The notes below the pieces were generated by a model. It was not told the DNA's origin. It did not search any database and was given only the letters and a program-made list of their open reading frames with translations. From Chitinivibrionales bacterium (GTDB lineage Bacteria > Fibrobacterota > Chitinivibrionia > Chitinivibrionales > WJKA01), in NCBI GenBank assembly GCA_014728215.1, contig WJLZ01000215.1, forward strand, positions 62,001 to 126,000: a stretch of 64,000 bases of DNA. The letters run 5' to 3'. The position numbers and the translations under genes are program-made. Below, piece after piece: positions 42,878 through 52,943 of this stretch; positions within the stretch are counted from its first letter, which is position 1, and every line of letters starts with the position of its first letter.

Positions 42878-45169
42878 TTACCGGCTCAGATCACTGCAGA
42901 GGCGTTTCAGCTCCTGAACATTACCGACACCGATTAATTCCCGGTTATCTTTCAGGATAATGACCGGTTCCCGGATATTGAGCGGAGAGATACTCTCCCA
43001 GTGCTTGTGGAGACGGTCTGCGGGACGGGTGAGCTTGTCGATCATTTTTTTTGAAGGAATCCCTGCTTTGTCGAGGAAACGAAACCAGTAGGTCGAACCG
43101 GGGCTTTTTGCGTATTCATCCAGATAGGCAGCAAACTCTTCGGGATAGGCCCGGGCAATGAGCAGCCATCGATCAGCCTCCTCGTTCCGTATCCGTGCCT
43201 GTGGCCCTTCTGAAGGCGGATTTGCAGGATCGGCATAAAGCAAGGGAGCGATAACAAAATTTTCATTATCGCGAACAGCCGCGGTTGCCACAGCCAGTAC
43301 TCCCTCCACATCGGGAAACACCGGATCGACAAGGACGGCGACTTTGCCTTTTTCGAGGGGGCGATTGGGGAAATAATTCTGAGGCACCGTATTGTCGGCA
43401 AACACAAAACCTTTGTCTTTTTCTACCAGACGCTCCGCTACCTTATCGAAATTCGCGGTTTTTTTCAGGTTGGCACCGAAAAAGTAGAAAGGAAGGCTCG
43501 TTACGGAAAAACGGTCCAGAATTTCTTTGCCCCGTTCCGAAAGGTAATCAACAGTATCGATTTGTACTCCGGGGAAAAGCTCCAAGGTTGTAGCGATAAT
43601 TTCACCTTCGGGATGTTGATAGCTCGAAGGCTCCCGCACGACCGTCAACGTAAATTTTTGCGCATCCCTGAATTCACATCTGCCTTCACCGTCATCCTGG
43701 ATACATGCGCCTATTTTGCCCGGTTTCCGGCAATCGCGATCATCGATACATTCGGGAACCGAATCACAGAAAGACGATGAAACCTCCAGATGGTCGCACC
43801 GGTGTTTTGCCAGCCGCATCGCATGAAGGTTGTAATCGAAAGGAACATTATTGACAAACAGGGTGGGCGATGCCGAAATATTCAAGCGCGTCGACCGGTT
43901 GTAATGGAGTGCCAGTTCTCGGTTACCCTTCGCTGCAATCCATCGATCAATCTGTGCGGTATCTAAACCCATTTCAACAAAAAGCGCTTTATTGTTCCGA
44001 TTCGAGCTTGATCGGCGATGCAAAAATTCGGTCCATCGTTCGGGATACAATGCCTTCACGGCAAGCCAGGCCTTTTCATCCTCGATTTCCTCTTCACCAT
44101 GGAGCGAAGAAAATACCGTATCGCCGGTCACTGCGCCGATAAACCAGATATGACGATTAACTCCCGAAAATTTCCCCTCAAAAGATAAAAATTCTTTCAA
44201 AGCACTCAGACCATAGGGGCACTGACTCATGATATAGAGATCATAACGGTCTTCCCGGTGTGAGACGTGTAACTGTGATGGGATATCGAGCAGTTCCAGA
44301 ACCGTGCTGTCATCGGGCATATCCTCCAGAATATCATGCCATCCCTTATCGATTATGCTTATCGAATCGACTTTGGGCACAATCGCCGCATATGAGAGTG
44401 CTTTACCCTGAAAGCCAAACTGCATAACCGGAATGTTGTTCACAACGGTTGCCGCCGAAGTGGTTTTTTTCCGATGACCGTTAACGATCAGATCGACCTG
44501 AGGAAATGCTTTTGTAAGGGAAGGGATTGTTTCTTCTCCAAGGTGGGAAAGGATAATCTGATAATCCGTTGCATTCTCAAACTCCTCCAGGATATTCCGG
44601 AGTGATTCAATCGGATCGTGTATTGTGACGCTGCTGTCGATTTCAAATAATTTCTCCCGGGTAGTGAGTGCCGTAATACCGTATTTTTTTCCTCCCCGTT
44701 CAACAACCACAAAGGGTTTTGCAAGACGGTTATTGCCCTGAAAGCAGTTGGCTGATATTAAGGGCACCGAAAACCGGCGGGCCTGATCGACGATCCATTT
44801 ACCGCCATACTGTAGCTCTTCATCACCCACAGCAACGGCATCATAGCCCATATGTCCCATGGCTTTGAGTGCTGCCAGGGTACGAAGTGAATCCATGGCT
44901 CGTCCTTCGGAATAGGAGTCGTAGATACCACCGCCGGCAAATCCTCCTGCATCGAGAAGAAGACGGCTTTGGGGAGCATAGAGACTGGATAGGAATGCCG
45001 CACGTTTCGCCAGACCGCCGCCGGGAGTATGGGGACAATCGCAGGGGAAAAGCATTCCATGGGTTTCGGCTCCGGCAATAATCATCAACTGATCATTATC
45101 ACTCACCGCCGCGATACAAACCGATACAATAAAGCTGATTATCAGATAGAAAACAGATATTTTTTGCAT
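42878..45169 (-). CDS. Secreted 5'-nucleotidase-like / thioredoxin-like fusion protein
   Basis: A 763-residue exported protein (signal peptide about 1-21). Residues 28-270 follow the metallophosphoesterase/5'-nucleotidase fold: GAETHGMLFPCDCPHTPGGGLAKRAA (quoted as GAETHGMLFPC and GGGLAKRAAFL), LLDAGGF, DAVAVGDEEL, ILSHLGEE, LIVNGHRKKT. Usual metal ligands are altered: GAETHG for NDxHG, GDEE for GNHE and NGHRK for GHxH, so activity is doubtful. From about 305 a thioredoxin-like part starts with IMSQCPYGLSALKEF (one Cys, Cys317); SASPTLFVNNVP is a cis-Pro motif. A Cys-rich segment (about 455-495) and a second thioredoxin-like half (about 500-760) follow. It may be a redox or metal chaperone. 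It diverges from trpB2. Confidence 0.7.
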   Translation of the reverse strand: MQKISVFYLIISFIVSVCIAAVSDNDQLMIIAGAETHGMLFPCDCPHTPGGGLAKRAAFLSSLYAPQSRLLLDAGGFAGGGIYDSYSEGRAMDSLRTLAALKAMGHMGYDAVAVGDEELQYGGKWIVDQARRFSVPLISANCFQGNNRLAKPFVVVERGGKKYGITALTTREKLFEIDSSVTIHDPIESLRNILEEFENATDYQIILSHLGEETIPSLTKAFPQVDLIVNGHRKKTTSAATVVNNIPVMQFGFQGKALSYAAIVPKVDSISIIDKGWHDILEDMPDDSTVLELLDIPSQLHVSHREDRYDLYIMSQCPYGLSALKEFLSFEGKFSGVNRHIWFIGAVTGDTVFSSLHGEEEIEDEKAWLAVKALYPERWTEFLHRRSSSNRNNKALFVEMGLDTAQIDRWIAAKGNRELALHYNRSTRLNISASPTLFVNNVPFDYNLHAMRLAKHRCDHLEVSSSFCDSVPECIDDRDCRKPGKIGACIQDDGEGRCEFRDAQKFTLTVVREPSSYQHPEGEIIATTLELFPGVQIDTVDYLSERGKEILDRFSVTSLPFYFFGANLKKTANFDKVAERLVEKDKGFVFADNTVPQNYFPNRPLEKGKVAVLVDPVFPDVEGVLAVATAAVRDNENFVIAPLLYADPANPPSEGPQARIRNEEADRWLLIARAYPEEFAAYLDEYAKSPGSTYWFRFLDKAGIPSKKMIDKLTRPADRLHKHWESISPLNIREPVIILKDNRELIGVGNVQELKRLCSDLSR

Positions 45170-45447
45170 AATGATTTTAAGTATTTAAACTGTAAATGAA
45201 GGTAAATATAATTCCACCCGGCTCGTGGTAAAATAACATTACACCGGTGCATTCACCAACGAACCATATCTCAAAAACTCTCCAGGTGTACGAAACTTAA
45301 ATATAGAAAGGGCATTTTAGCATAAACATTTACGCTTCGATTCCCGAGATAATTATATTAATACGCAGTATAGACTGCCGAAATTAATGAAAAAGTACGA
45401 TTTTATCATTTCTCTCATTGAATAGCCGTATAGAAGGGAGCTTCCTG
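45170..45447. promoter_or_regulatory. Divergent intergenic region (phosphoesterase-like gene / trpB2)
   Basis: 278 bp, AT-rich. Minus-strand TTTACC with a 16-bp spacer to TATATT (about 45203-45232) is a weak promoter candidate for the gene on the left. A ribosome-binding site GGGAG at 45436-45440 serves trpB2. No riboswitch, T-box or trp-type leader peptide was recognised. Confidence 0.3.
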
Positions 45448-46815
45448 ATGGCAGATCAGATCAAGTTTGTCTTAGAAGAAAAGGATATGCCGACGGCATG
45501 GTATAATATTCAACCCGACCTTCCGGAACCATTGCCGCCCTACCGTCACCCGGCAACCCAAGAACCGACTCGTCTTCCACCACCTCTTTTTATCGAAGAG
45601 ATCGATAACCAGGAACACAACACCACCGACCGGTGGATAGAAATCCCTGAAGAGATCATGGATGTCTATAGGACCTGGCGGCCTACGACTCTGTACCGGG
45701 CCAAACGTCTTGAAAAAGCACTGGATACACCAGCAAAGATTTTCTTCAAGTACGAAGGCACAAGTCAGGCGGGAAGTCATAAACCCAATACGGCGGTTGC
45801 CCAGGCCTATTACAACAAAAAAGCCGGAATCAAACGGCTTTCCACCGAAACCGGGGCCGGTCAGTGGGGAAGCGCACTTTCACTGGGCGCGAATTTTTTT
45901 AAAATTGAAGTAAAAGTATATATGGTGAGGATCAGCTACGACCAGAAGCCCTATCGCCGTATCCTTATGCAGACCTGGGGCGCCAACTGTGTACCCAGCC
46001 CGAGTCCGGATACCGAAATCGGGAAAAAGATCCTTGCCGAAGATCCGGATTGTCCCGGAAGTCTGGGGATCGCTATCAGTGAAGCGTGTGAAGATGCTTT
46101 TGCTCACGACGATACCCGGTATTCATTGGGAAGCGTACTCAATCATGTTCTGCTCCATAATACGGTTAACGGTCTGGAAACAAAGAAGCTTATGACCGAA
46201 CAGGTGGGTCTTTATCCCGATATTATTGTCGCCTGCGTAGGCGGTGGCTCCAATGCCGGAGGAATGTTCCTCCCCTTCGTTAAAGACAAAATCGACGGGA
46301 GCAAACCCGATCTCCGGATTATCTGCGCCGAGCCCACAAGCTGTCCGACCCTTACCAAAGGTCCCCTTACCTGGGATTTTGGTGATGTGGCCGGTATGGC
46401 GCCGATCACTTTCATGAATACCCTGGGTCATAATTTTATCCCTCCGCCCACCCATGCTGGAGGACTCCGTTACCATGGTATGGCACCGATTATTTCCCAT
46501 CTGCTCAAGCTCGGATTAGTTGAAGCTACTGCGGTTCCTCAGCTTCCTACCTTTGAAGCTGGGGTTCTGTTTGCCCGCACTGAAGGCATACTTTCCGCAC
46601 CGGAAACAACCCATGCCATACGAGTCGGTATCGATGAGGCCCTGAAATGCAAGGAGACCGGCGAAGCAAAAACTATTCTGATTGCTCACAGCGGTCATGG
46701 TCATTTCGACCTCTCGGCATATGATGCCTATTTAGGTAACAAACTCGAAAACTATGAATATCCTGAAGGAAAAGTGAAAGAGGCGCTCGATCACTTGCCG
46801 CAGATAAGCCAGTAG
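45448..46815 (+). CDS. Tryptophan synthase beta chain-like protein (TrpB2)
   Basis: A PLP enzyme of 455 residues in the TrpB2 branch, longer than standard TrpB and recognised by its N-terminal extension ([19 protein letters not shown]) and [15 protein letters not shown]. The PLP lysine is in [13 protein letters not shown] (Lys112). Also present are [10 protein letters not shown] with the catalytic Glu, the [11 protein letters not shown] phosphate-binding loop, [12 protein letters not shown], and the HSGHGHFDL end. TrpB2 enzymes make tryptophan from serine and indole and often lack a partner TrpA; none is in the window. GGGAG lies 7 nt before the ATG; the upstream TTG at 45418 is not needed. 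A strong terminator follows. Confidence 0.92.
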   Translation: MADQIKFVLEEKDMPTAWYNIQPDLPEPLPPYRHPATQEPTRLPPPLFIEEIDNQEHNTTDRWIEIPEEIMDVYRTWRPTTLYRAKRLEKALDTPAKIFFKYEGTSQAGSHKPNTAVAQAYYNKKAGIKRLSTETGAGQWGSALSLGANFFKIEVKVYMVRISYDQKPYRRILMQTWGANCVPSPSPDTEIGKKILAEDPDCPGSLGIAISEACEDAFAHDDTRYSLGSVLNHVLLHNTVNGLETKKLMTEQVGLYPDIIVACVGGGSNAGGMFLPFVKDKIDGSKPDLRIICAEPTSCPTLTKGPLTWDFGDVAGMAPITFMNTLGHNFIPPPTHAGGLRYHGMAPIISHLLKLGLVEATAVPQLPTFEAGVLFARTEGILSAPETTHAIRVGIDEALKCKETGEAKTILIAHSGHGHFDLSAYDAYLGNKLENYEYPEGKVKEALDHLPQISQ

Positions 46816-46841
46816 AGCAAAAAAGAAAATAACACGTTATC

Positions 46842-46874
46842 AGGAGGCAAACCCCGCGTTTGTCTCCTTTTTTT
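46842..46874 (+). terminator. Rho-independent terminator after trpB2
   Basis: An 11-bp stem with one G:U pair (AGGAGGCAAAC at 46842-46852, GTTTGTCTCCT at 46858-46868), 5-nt loop, then TTTTTT to 46874. On the opposite strand the hairpin is followed by a U-rich stretch after about 10 nt, so it could also serve the convergent hybrid kinase gene ending at 46878. Confidence 0.85.
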
Positions 46875-46877
46875 GGG

Positions 46878-49800
46878 TTACTCGTCTTTTTCTCTCTTCA
46901 TGATCTTATTAAGGACTTTGGAAAATTCCTCGATGCTGAAAGGTTTGGCGATTACCCCGCTGAAACCATAATCCCGGTAATTGGCAAGAACCGGATCGTT
47001 AGAATAACCGCTGAAAACAATAACGCTTGCATCGTCATCGATTTCAAGGATTTTCCGGACAGCTTCTTTGCCGCCCATACCACCAGGAACGGTAAGGTCC
47101 ATGATAACAGCATCGAATGGCGTTCCTTTTTCTAAAAAGTTGCGATAGGCATCAACCGCCTCCGAACCATTGGAAGTACAAACAACATCATAGCCGCTGT
47201 TGGTGAGAAGACGGCGGACAACCATTCTGACAACCTCATCATCATCCATAACCAGGATGCGATTTGATCCTGGAATAAGGCTTTCTTCATTCGATGCCTC
47301 ATCTTCTGTAGAAGATGCCAGTGCGGGAAGATAAAAGATAAACTGCGATCCTTTACCGGGAACCGACCGGGCGGTCATGTGCCCGCCGTGTTTTTTGACA
47401 ATCGAAAATGCGGTGGTGAGGCCAAGACCGTTGCCGTCCTTCTTGGTACTGAAATAGGGATCAAAAATTCTTTCGAGATCTCTCGGCGATATCCCAACGC
47501 CCTCATCAATGACCGATATCCGGACATACTTTCCCGGTTTCATGGGAAGTGCGACGGCGGTTCCCGACCTGATTGTATCGTCGATGGTATAATTTGCGGC
47601 TTTTACGGTTATCGTTCCGCCCTCGGGCATGGCCTGATTTGCATTGATAACGAGGTTATTCAGCACCTGATCGACCTGCCCCCGGTCGACCTCAACAGAC
47701 CAGAGATCTTCAGGAAGATCAAGTGAGTAGTCCACATTTGATCCGCTCAGGCAAAACCCGACAGAATCTTCGATAATTTCCTTAATCGAGGCATTTTCTT
47801 TGACCGGTGTCCCCCCCTTCGAGAAAGTCAGGAGCTGTTTAGTCAGTCTGCTGGCCCTGAATGCAGCCTTCTCGGCATCCATTATCAACTGCTTGGCCTC
47901 ATCATCCTGACAAATGTTCATTTTGGCCATAAAAAGATTGGTAACGATACCGGTAAGGATGTTATTGAAATCGTGGGCGATTCCTCCTGCGAGTAGTCCC
48001 ACCGATTCGAGTTTGCGTGCTTTGAATAGCTCATTTTCCATTTTCTGCTGCTCGGTAACATCACGGAAAACAAGAACTACCCCGATTATTTCGCCTTCCC
48101 TGTTCCACATAGGTGAACTTGCATAGGCGATATTGCGCCGGGTCCCATCCTTTGCCTGGAGAACAGGTCCGAAGGAGCAGTCAACAACCTGGGATGTCGT
48201 TATGGCTTCCCGAACAGGACTTTCACAGGATTCGTCGGTCTTTTCATTCAACAGATGAAAAACATCATCAAATGATTTATCGATCAATTTATCTCTGTTC
48301 CAACCTAAAAGGGTTGCGGCAACCGTGTTGGCCAGCATTATTGTCCCGTTCGTATCGGTAGAAATAACGCCGTCACTGATCGAACGAAGTGTTACTTCCA
48401 GAAGTTCTTTTTCTTCTGCAAGCTCATTTTCGGCCGCTTTTCGCACCGAAATATCACGGATAACCACGGTAAAATACTGTCCCCCACGACTCTCCCACGA
48501 TGAAGTCGACAGCTCCACAGGAAAATACTCCCCGTTTTTCCGGACTGCAGTCCCTTCCCGCACGATATTTTTTGCTGCCGAATTATCCTGCTCAATTTGC
48601 AGCTGTATAAATTCATCGATGCGTTCTTTATGTTTTTCGGGCATCAGAATTTCGAAACACTTGCCCAAGATTTCATCGGGATTATACCCGAACATCAGTT
48701 CGGCACCATTGTTCCAGAATACGATTCCACCCTTTTCATCAACTGAAAAGATCGCTTCATGGGCGGTCTGGGCAACAGCCTTGAATTTTTCATCGCTCTC
48801 CCGCTGCATCTCTTGCAGTCGCTTGGCTTCCGATATTTCGGCAGTGATTTCAGTTGCGCCGATCACAGTACCGTCGAGGTCGCGAACCGGATACCCCTTG
48901 ATCAGCCATATTCTGCCGTCAGGACTGATTATTTCATTGGTACAGGCCCGCCCCTTATCCATGGCTTCCTTGACCGGACACCCTTCGCAGGGCTTATCGC
49001 GATTATGCCATATAGTATAGCAATATTTGCCGATCATCTCATTGAGACTCATCCCGGCATCAGCGCATGCATAACGGTTCGCCCAGTTAATGCGCATAGA
49101 ACGGTCCTGGTAGAGGACAAGTTCCGAAAGGGAATCAAGAATTCGTTGTTTTTCTCGCTCCGAGCTTTTGCACCGGCGTTCGATAGCTTCCCGCTTAGCC
49201 ATATCCTGCCGTAGTTCCTCATTTGCATCCCGGAGCTCTTCGGTCCGAACTTTTACCTGCTGCTCCAGCATCTCATTTGCCTTTACCAGGGCCTGTTCGG
49301 CTCGAATCTGATCGATTTTCGTTGTAAGTAATTTCACTATTTCATTTAAAAAATCGACTTCAATTTCATCCCAGTTGCGTTTCTTTTGAGTATCGCTGAA
49401 TGAGACAAATCCGTTGGGGTTGTGATTGTCGGGATAAAAAATCGCAATAAAAGAACCGATACCGGTTGCATCTAAGAGTTCAAGCACATCATCTTTTATG
49501 GCACCATCGAGAGTTTCTTGACTGATGCTTATGCACTCATTTTCTTTCCCCACAAAACTGGAACAGATTTTTTTGGGGATTGTCAAGCCGATAGTGTTAT
49601 CTATGCCGTCCTTCGACCACTGCTGAACACACAGGGCATCGAAATTTTCATTGAATTTATAATAGCTTGCCCTGGCAATACCAAAGGCTTCTCCGGCCAT
49701 TTTCAGAAGCTGATTGATAAAATCCTTTTCCGAATGCGGCTTTGCTGCGGCCAGTTTCCACATCTCAGCCCGCAGGTTATTAATCCTGGTCTGTTCTTCG

Positions 49801-50003
49801 AGTTCCTTCCGGGCTTCAATCAGATCATCCATAAGGAGATCGAGTCCGCAGAACACATTGGTGAATTCATCTTCGGGAAGGTTGAAAACGTCGATTTGCC
49901 GGGAAAAATCGCCTACCGAAATTCTTGCCAATGACTCGGTAATAATAGTGAGCTTATCGGCTACATGTTTTTTATAATTTTCCGTTTCCGAACCGGACAT
50001 CAT
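46878..50003 (-). CDS. Hybrid sensor histidine kinase with GAF, three PAS and receiver domains
   Basis: A 1041-residue soluble hybrid kinase. The order is a short HAMP-like helical segment (about 20-70), a GAF-like domain (about 80-235), a coiled coil (about 235-285), PAS1 (about 285-400, with a Cys-rich CEGCP insert), PAS2 (about 405-525), PAS3 (about 530-655), HisKA with GGIAHDFNNILTGIVT (phospho-His), an intact ATPase domain (INANQAMPEGG, DEGVGISPRD, GNGLGLTTAFSIV), and a C-terminal receiver (about 910-1035) with ILVMDDDEVV and VIMDLTVPGGMGG. The CEGCP segment in PAS1 could bind metal or an iron-sulfur centre, though this is speculation. It is monocistronic and convergent with trpB2. Confidence 0.92.
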   Translation of the reverse strand: MMSGSETENYKKHVADKLTIITESLARISVGDFSRQIDVFNLPEDEFTNVFCGLDLLMDDLIEARKELEEQTRINNLRAEMWKLAAAKPHSEKDFINQLLKMAGEAFGIARASYYKFNENFDALCVQQWSKDGIDNTIGLTIPKKICSSFVGKENECISISQETLDGAIKDDVLELLDATGIGSFIAIFYPDNHNPNGFVSFSDTQKKRNWDEIEVDFLNEIVKLLTTKIDQIRAEQALVKANEMLEQQVKVRTEELRDANEELRQDMAKREAIERRCKSSEREKQRILDSLSELVLYQDRSMRINWANRYACADAGMSLNEMIGKYCYTIWHNRDKPCEGCPVKEAMDKGRACTNEIISPDGRIWLIKGYPVRDLDGTVIGATEITAEISEAKRLQEMQRESDEKFKAVAQTAHEAIFSVDEKGGIVFWNNGAELMFGYNPDEILGKCFEILMPEKHKERIDEFIQLQIEQDNSAAKNIVREGTAVRKNGEYFPVELSTSSWESRGGQYFTVVIRDISVRKAAENELAEEKELLEVTLRSISDGVISTDTNGTIMLANTVAATLLGWNRDKLIDKSFDDVFHLLNEKTDESCESPVREAITTSQVVDCSFGPVLQAKDGTRRNIAYASSPMWNREGEIIGVVLVFRDVTEQQKMENELFKARKLESVGLLAGGIAHDFNNILTGIVTNLFMAKMNICQDDEAKQLIMDAEKAAFRASRLTKQLLTFSKGGTPVKENASIKEIIEDSVGFCLSGSNVDYSLDLPEDLWSVEVDRGQVDQVLNNLVINANQAMPEGGTITVKAANYTIDDTIRSGTAVALPMKPGKYVRISVIDEGVGISPRDLERIFDPYFSTKKDGNGLGLTTAFSIVKKHGGHMTARSVPGKGSQFIFYLPALASSTEDEASNEESLIPGSNRILVMDDDEVVRMVVRRLLTNSGYDVVCTSNGSEAVDAYRNFLEKGTPFDAVIMDLTVPGGMGGKEAVRKILEIDDDASVIVFSGYSNDPVLANYRDYGFSGVIAKPFSIEEFSKVLNKIMKREKDE

Positions 50004-50140
50004 TTAATCCATTTCTTCGGAGAGAAGTTATCTAAGCGTTTCAGTAGAAAATTTCCTGGACACTGAGAATGGTACTAATAAATTATAACTTTTAAAATTA
50101 TAATTGTGAAGAATATTACCAAAACCGCCTTAAGGTGCGT

Positions 50141-51133
50141 TTATGGAACAAACATGAAGGAAACATCAATGGTGTCTGCGCGTTCTTCCCTGCGCGGAAA
50201 CCGCCAGGCGCGAATATCTTCAACAAGTGACTTTTCAAAAAGTTCCCGTTTGATATCGGCGCGGATTATTCTGGGATTGATGACCTTTCCTGATGCTGTA
50301 ATTGATAATCCAATTTCAATTGAATCGGGCACACTCGATTCGGGCATCCCATAACTGGAGATAATCCCGCCTAATACATGAGCATAATAGCGCCCGATCA
50401 TTTCTTTTGCCTTCTGTCGGGAAAAATCCTTTACTTTCATTTGTGCCATGTCGGCTATGAGGGTATCCAGTAAAAGAGCGTACTTATTCACACCGTGGAG
50501 ACAGGCTTCAACAGTAAAATCATCGATCGTATTGAGTATGCCTTGCTGAAAAAAAGTGTCCAGCGATGCCGTGCCGTAGGGCAGATAGTCGGCATCATTG
50601 ATCCTGAGTGATTTTTCGGTTTTTTTCATTTTCCACAAATCGGCGGCATTACTTTCACCATAACAGGTATCATTTTCAGCAACAACGTTTTGACGGATTA
50701 TGAGCACATCACAGACAACCGCACCGGTATCATTTTTAGAATAGCCATAGGGTACCAGGGCTCCGTGAATAACATGGGAGACCACAAATTCTCTATTCGA
50801 AGGAAGCTGAAGGGTGTATTCTTTTACCTGCCAGATAATACCGTTATCTTTCAACTCCAGACGGTCCTTTTCGACAAAGGCACCACCGGGATACTCCTGT
50901 CGTTTCTCCCAGAATCCGGCAAACATTTTTCTGGCCGAATCCTTCTCCTGTTCAGTAAAATTATCCACCACCGTGTAGTCTTCCATGGGAGATTCCAGCA
51001 GGGAAGCAAAGTGGCTTGGGAGCCCCTCTTTTGATATTCTGTTGGTAATTATTGCAACGACAACAAGAACAATAATAAGAGGGACCGCTTTAATTAAGGT
51101 GCGGGCTCGCTTAGGTTCTTTTTGTGTTCTCAT
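50141..51133 (-). CDS. Membrane-anchored protein with AgmX/TonB-like C-terminus
   Basis: A 330-residue protein with one N-terminal transmembrane helix (about 15-32, VPLIIVLVVVAIITN) and a periplasmic part. The middle (about 50-220) is unrecognised but contains DVLIIRQNVVAEND and CLHGVNKYALLLD. The C-terminal 70 residues resemble the AgmX/PglI C-terminal domain (IEIGLSITASGKVINPRIIRA, then LVEDIRAWRFPR and ISVSFMF-like VSFMFVP). It parallels the TPR-AgmX protein at 12181-13767. The ribosome-binding site is weak. Function unknown; a role in envelope energy transduction or adhesion complexes is the family precedent. Confidence 0.65.
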   Translation of the reverse strand: MRTQKEPKRARTLIKAVPLIIVLVVVAIITNRISKEGLPSHFASLLESPMEDYTVVDNFTEQEKDSARKMFAGFWEKRQEYPGGAFVEKDRLELKDNGIIWQVKEYTLQLPSNREFVVSHVIHGALVPYGYSKNDTGAVVCDVLIIRQNVVAENDTCYGESNAADLWKMKKTEKSLRINDADYLPYGTASLDTFFQQGILNTIDDFTVEACLHGVNKYALLLDTLIADMAQMKVKDFSRQKAKEMIGRYYAHVLGGIISSYGMPESSVPDSIEIGLSITASGKVINPRIIRADIKRELFEKSLVEDIRAWRFPRREERADTIDVSFMFVP

Positions 51134-51267
51134 ATATAAGGCTACCTGCCGCCTTTCGGCAATTATGTGCTATAAAACTATATTTGACGGAATGCCGAAT
51201 GCAAATTAACCGACCGTATATGCACTAAGAAAGGAAAAGTGACCGGTTTTTCGCCCCAAAAGTTATT

Positions 51268-51295
51268 TTGATTCTTATTATCCTAATAATATAGA
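51268..51295 (+). promoter_or_regulatory. Candidate promoter for folE
   Basis: TTGATT (51268-51273), 16-bp spacer, TATAGA (51290-51295). It lies about 130 nt before the folE ATG in the divergent region 51134-51430. The boxes match five and five of six positions respectively, with a spacer one base short of optimal. Confidence 0.4.
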
Positions 51296-51430
51296 TCCTG
51301 CCGCCGGGGGATCAATATTCGTTGAGTATGGGAGTAATGTATTAAAATGGCGTTCCAGGGATTACCCTGTTCATGCTCTATCCCAGATTTTCAGGAGAGC
51401 ATTCCTGAATAGAAAAATGAAAGGTGTGCG

Positions 51431-51982
51431 ATGAAAGAGGCTGTAAAAAAAATATTGGAAGAAATTGGTGAAGATCCCAATCGCGAGGGTCTTTTGAAGA
51501 CTCCTGAGCGGGTTAAAAACGCCTATGCGCACCTGATGAAAGGTTATTCACAGGATCCGGATAAAATTATCGGTAATGCCATATTTCATGAGCCATGCGA
51601 TAATATGATTATTGTAAGGGATATTGAAGTATACAGCATGTGCGAACATCATATGCTTCCCTTTTTCGGCAAATGCCATATCGGTTATATCTCAAAAGAC
51701 AAGGTTTTCGGAGTCAGTAAACTCGCCCGTCTGGTCGACTGTTTCGCTCGCCGTCTTCAGGTACAGGAACGGCTTACACATCAGATCGCGTCACATCTTA
51801 TGGACCCGATCGATGCCGAAGGTGTTGGCGTTGTTATTGAGGCCCAGCATCTGTGCATGATGATGCGAGGGGTGAGTAAGCAAAATTCACATATGATCAC
51901 TTCGGCCATGCTCGGAAGTTTCAGAGACGACTCCCTGACCCGGAATGAATTCCTTCGTCTGATTTCCATGGAGCGACGGTAA
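51431..51982 (+). CDS. folE: GTP cyclohydrolase I
   Basis: Catalyses the first step of tetrahydrofolate (or queuosine/tetrahydrobiopterin) synthesis, GTP to 7,8-dihydroneopterin triphosphate. The 183-residue protein has the zinc ligands in [17 protein letters not shown] (Cys, His) and [10 protein letters not shown] (Cys), plus the GTP-binding [20 protein letters not shown] and the [13 protein letters not shown] segment. AAAGG is 6-7 nt before the ATG. Zinc-dependence is supported by these three ligands (the IA type). The next gene begins immediately after its stop (TAAATG). Confidence 0.97.
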   Translation: MKEAVKKILEEIGEDPNREGLLKTPERVKNAYAHLMKGYSQDPDKIIGNAIFHEPCDNMIIVRDIEVYSMCEHHMLPFFGKCHIGYISKDKVFGVSKLARLVDCFARRLQVQERLTHQIASHLMDPIDAEGVGVVIEAQHLCMMMRGVSKQNSHMITSAMLGSFRDDSLTRNEFLRLISMERR

Positions 51983-52801
51983 ATGCGCTCCCCTTCGGTG
52001 ATTACATGCATTCTGTTTTCGGCATTGCTCTGTATTTGCAAGGCATCGGAACAGATCGTTACGATTCCGAGTAAATTGATGAGCCGAAAATTCAAGGCCA
52101 GTGTTGTTGTACCCGATTCCTACGATTCTTCCCTGAAATCATACTCCGTTATCTATCTTCTGCATGGCTACGGCCGTGATCACAAAAGCTGGGGTACACT
52201 CGTTCCGCTCGATAAACTTTCGAATAAATACCAGGTGATCTTTGTTTGCCCAAGCGGCAATCGCAATTCATGGTATGTCGACAGCCCGGTGAAAAAGAAC
52301 TTCCTTTTTGCCACATACATCACCCGGGAAGTAGTACACTTTATCGACAGTACCTGGCGAACCCATGCCACCGACAAAGGACGGGCAGTTATCGGATCGA
52401 GCATGGGAGGGCATGGGGCACTCACCATAACCGCACAAAATCCCGATCTTTTTATCGGCGCGGGAAGCATTAGTGGTATAGTAGATCTGAACGATTTTCC
52501 GAATGAATGGGAGATCGACCGCGTTCTTGGCCCCTGGCAGACCAGCAAAGAAAACTGGGATTCCTTCAGTTTTATCGGAATGATCGATTCGTTGGTAAAA
52601 AAAGAGCGTGCCCTTGTTATCGAATGCGGCACCGATGATCCCGTGCTGGCCGGCAACCGCAAGGCTCATGAAAAAATGCTTTCGCTCGAAATCGAGCATG
52701 ATTATTATGAACGGCCGGGTAACCACACACAGAAGTATGTAAAAAAAGTCTTTGAGTACCATCTGTTATATTTCAGCAGAAGGCTTCTGGAGCCGAGGTA
52801 G
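51983..52801 (+). CDS. Exported esterase (S-formylglutathione hydrolase/putative esterase family)
   Basis: A 272-residue alpha/beta hydrolase with a signal peptide (MRSPSVITCILFSALLCICKA, then SEQ). Family features: IYLLHGYGRDHKSW (oxyanion loop), the nucleophile in VIGSSMGGHGALT (Ser), CGTDDP with the acidic residue, and the catalytic His in ERPGNHTQKY. Members (PF00756) include antigen-85-like and feruloyl or acetyl esterases, so a carbohydrate-ester or lipid substrate is possible. It starts 0 bp after the folE stop, so translation is probably coupled, but a functional link to folate is not evident. No terminator found downstream. Confidence 0.87.
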   Translation: MRSPSVITCILFSALLCICKASEQIVTIPSKLMSRKFKASVVVPDSYDSSLKSYSVIYLLHGYGRDHKSWGTLVPLDKLSNKYQVIFVCPSGNRNSWYVDSPVKKNFLFATYITREVVHFIDSTWRTHATDKGRAVIGSSMGGHGALTITAQNPDLFIGAGSISGIVDLNDFPNEWEIDRVLGPWQTSKENWDSFSFIGMIDSLVKKERALVIECGTDDPVLAGNRKAHEKMLSLEIEHDYYERPGNHTQKYVKKVFEYHLLYFSRRLLEPR

Positions 52802-52943
52802 GAGCAAAGTGGGAACGAGCGCACGAGGGAATAAAGCCATATCATAATTATTTAGGAAATTTCAATTAGCTCAGGCGGTGAAAGCCCAGTACAAGTCGCT
52901 CCAGCAACTCTAACCTCAGCCTCAAACGTAACCTTTTCTTATT

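Noticed and set aside
45170-45447. trp leader or T-box upstream of trpB2
   Set aside because: No Trp-codon-rich leader peptide and no T-box consensus element were found.
45448-46815. Standard TrpB in a trp operon
   Set aside because: The N-terminal extension and length fit TrpB2, and no trpA or other trp gene is adjacent.
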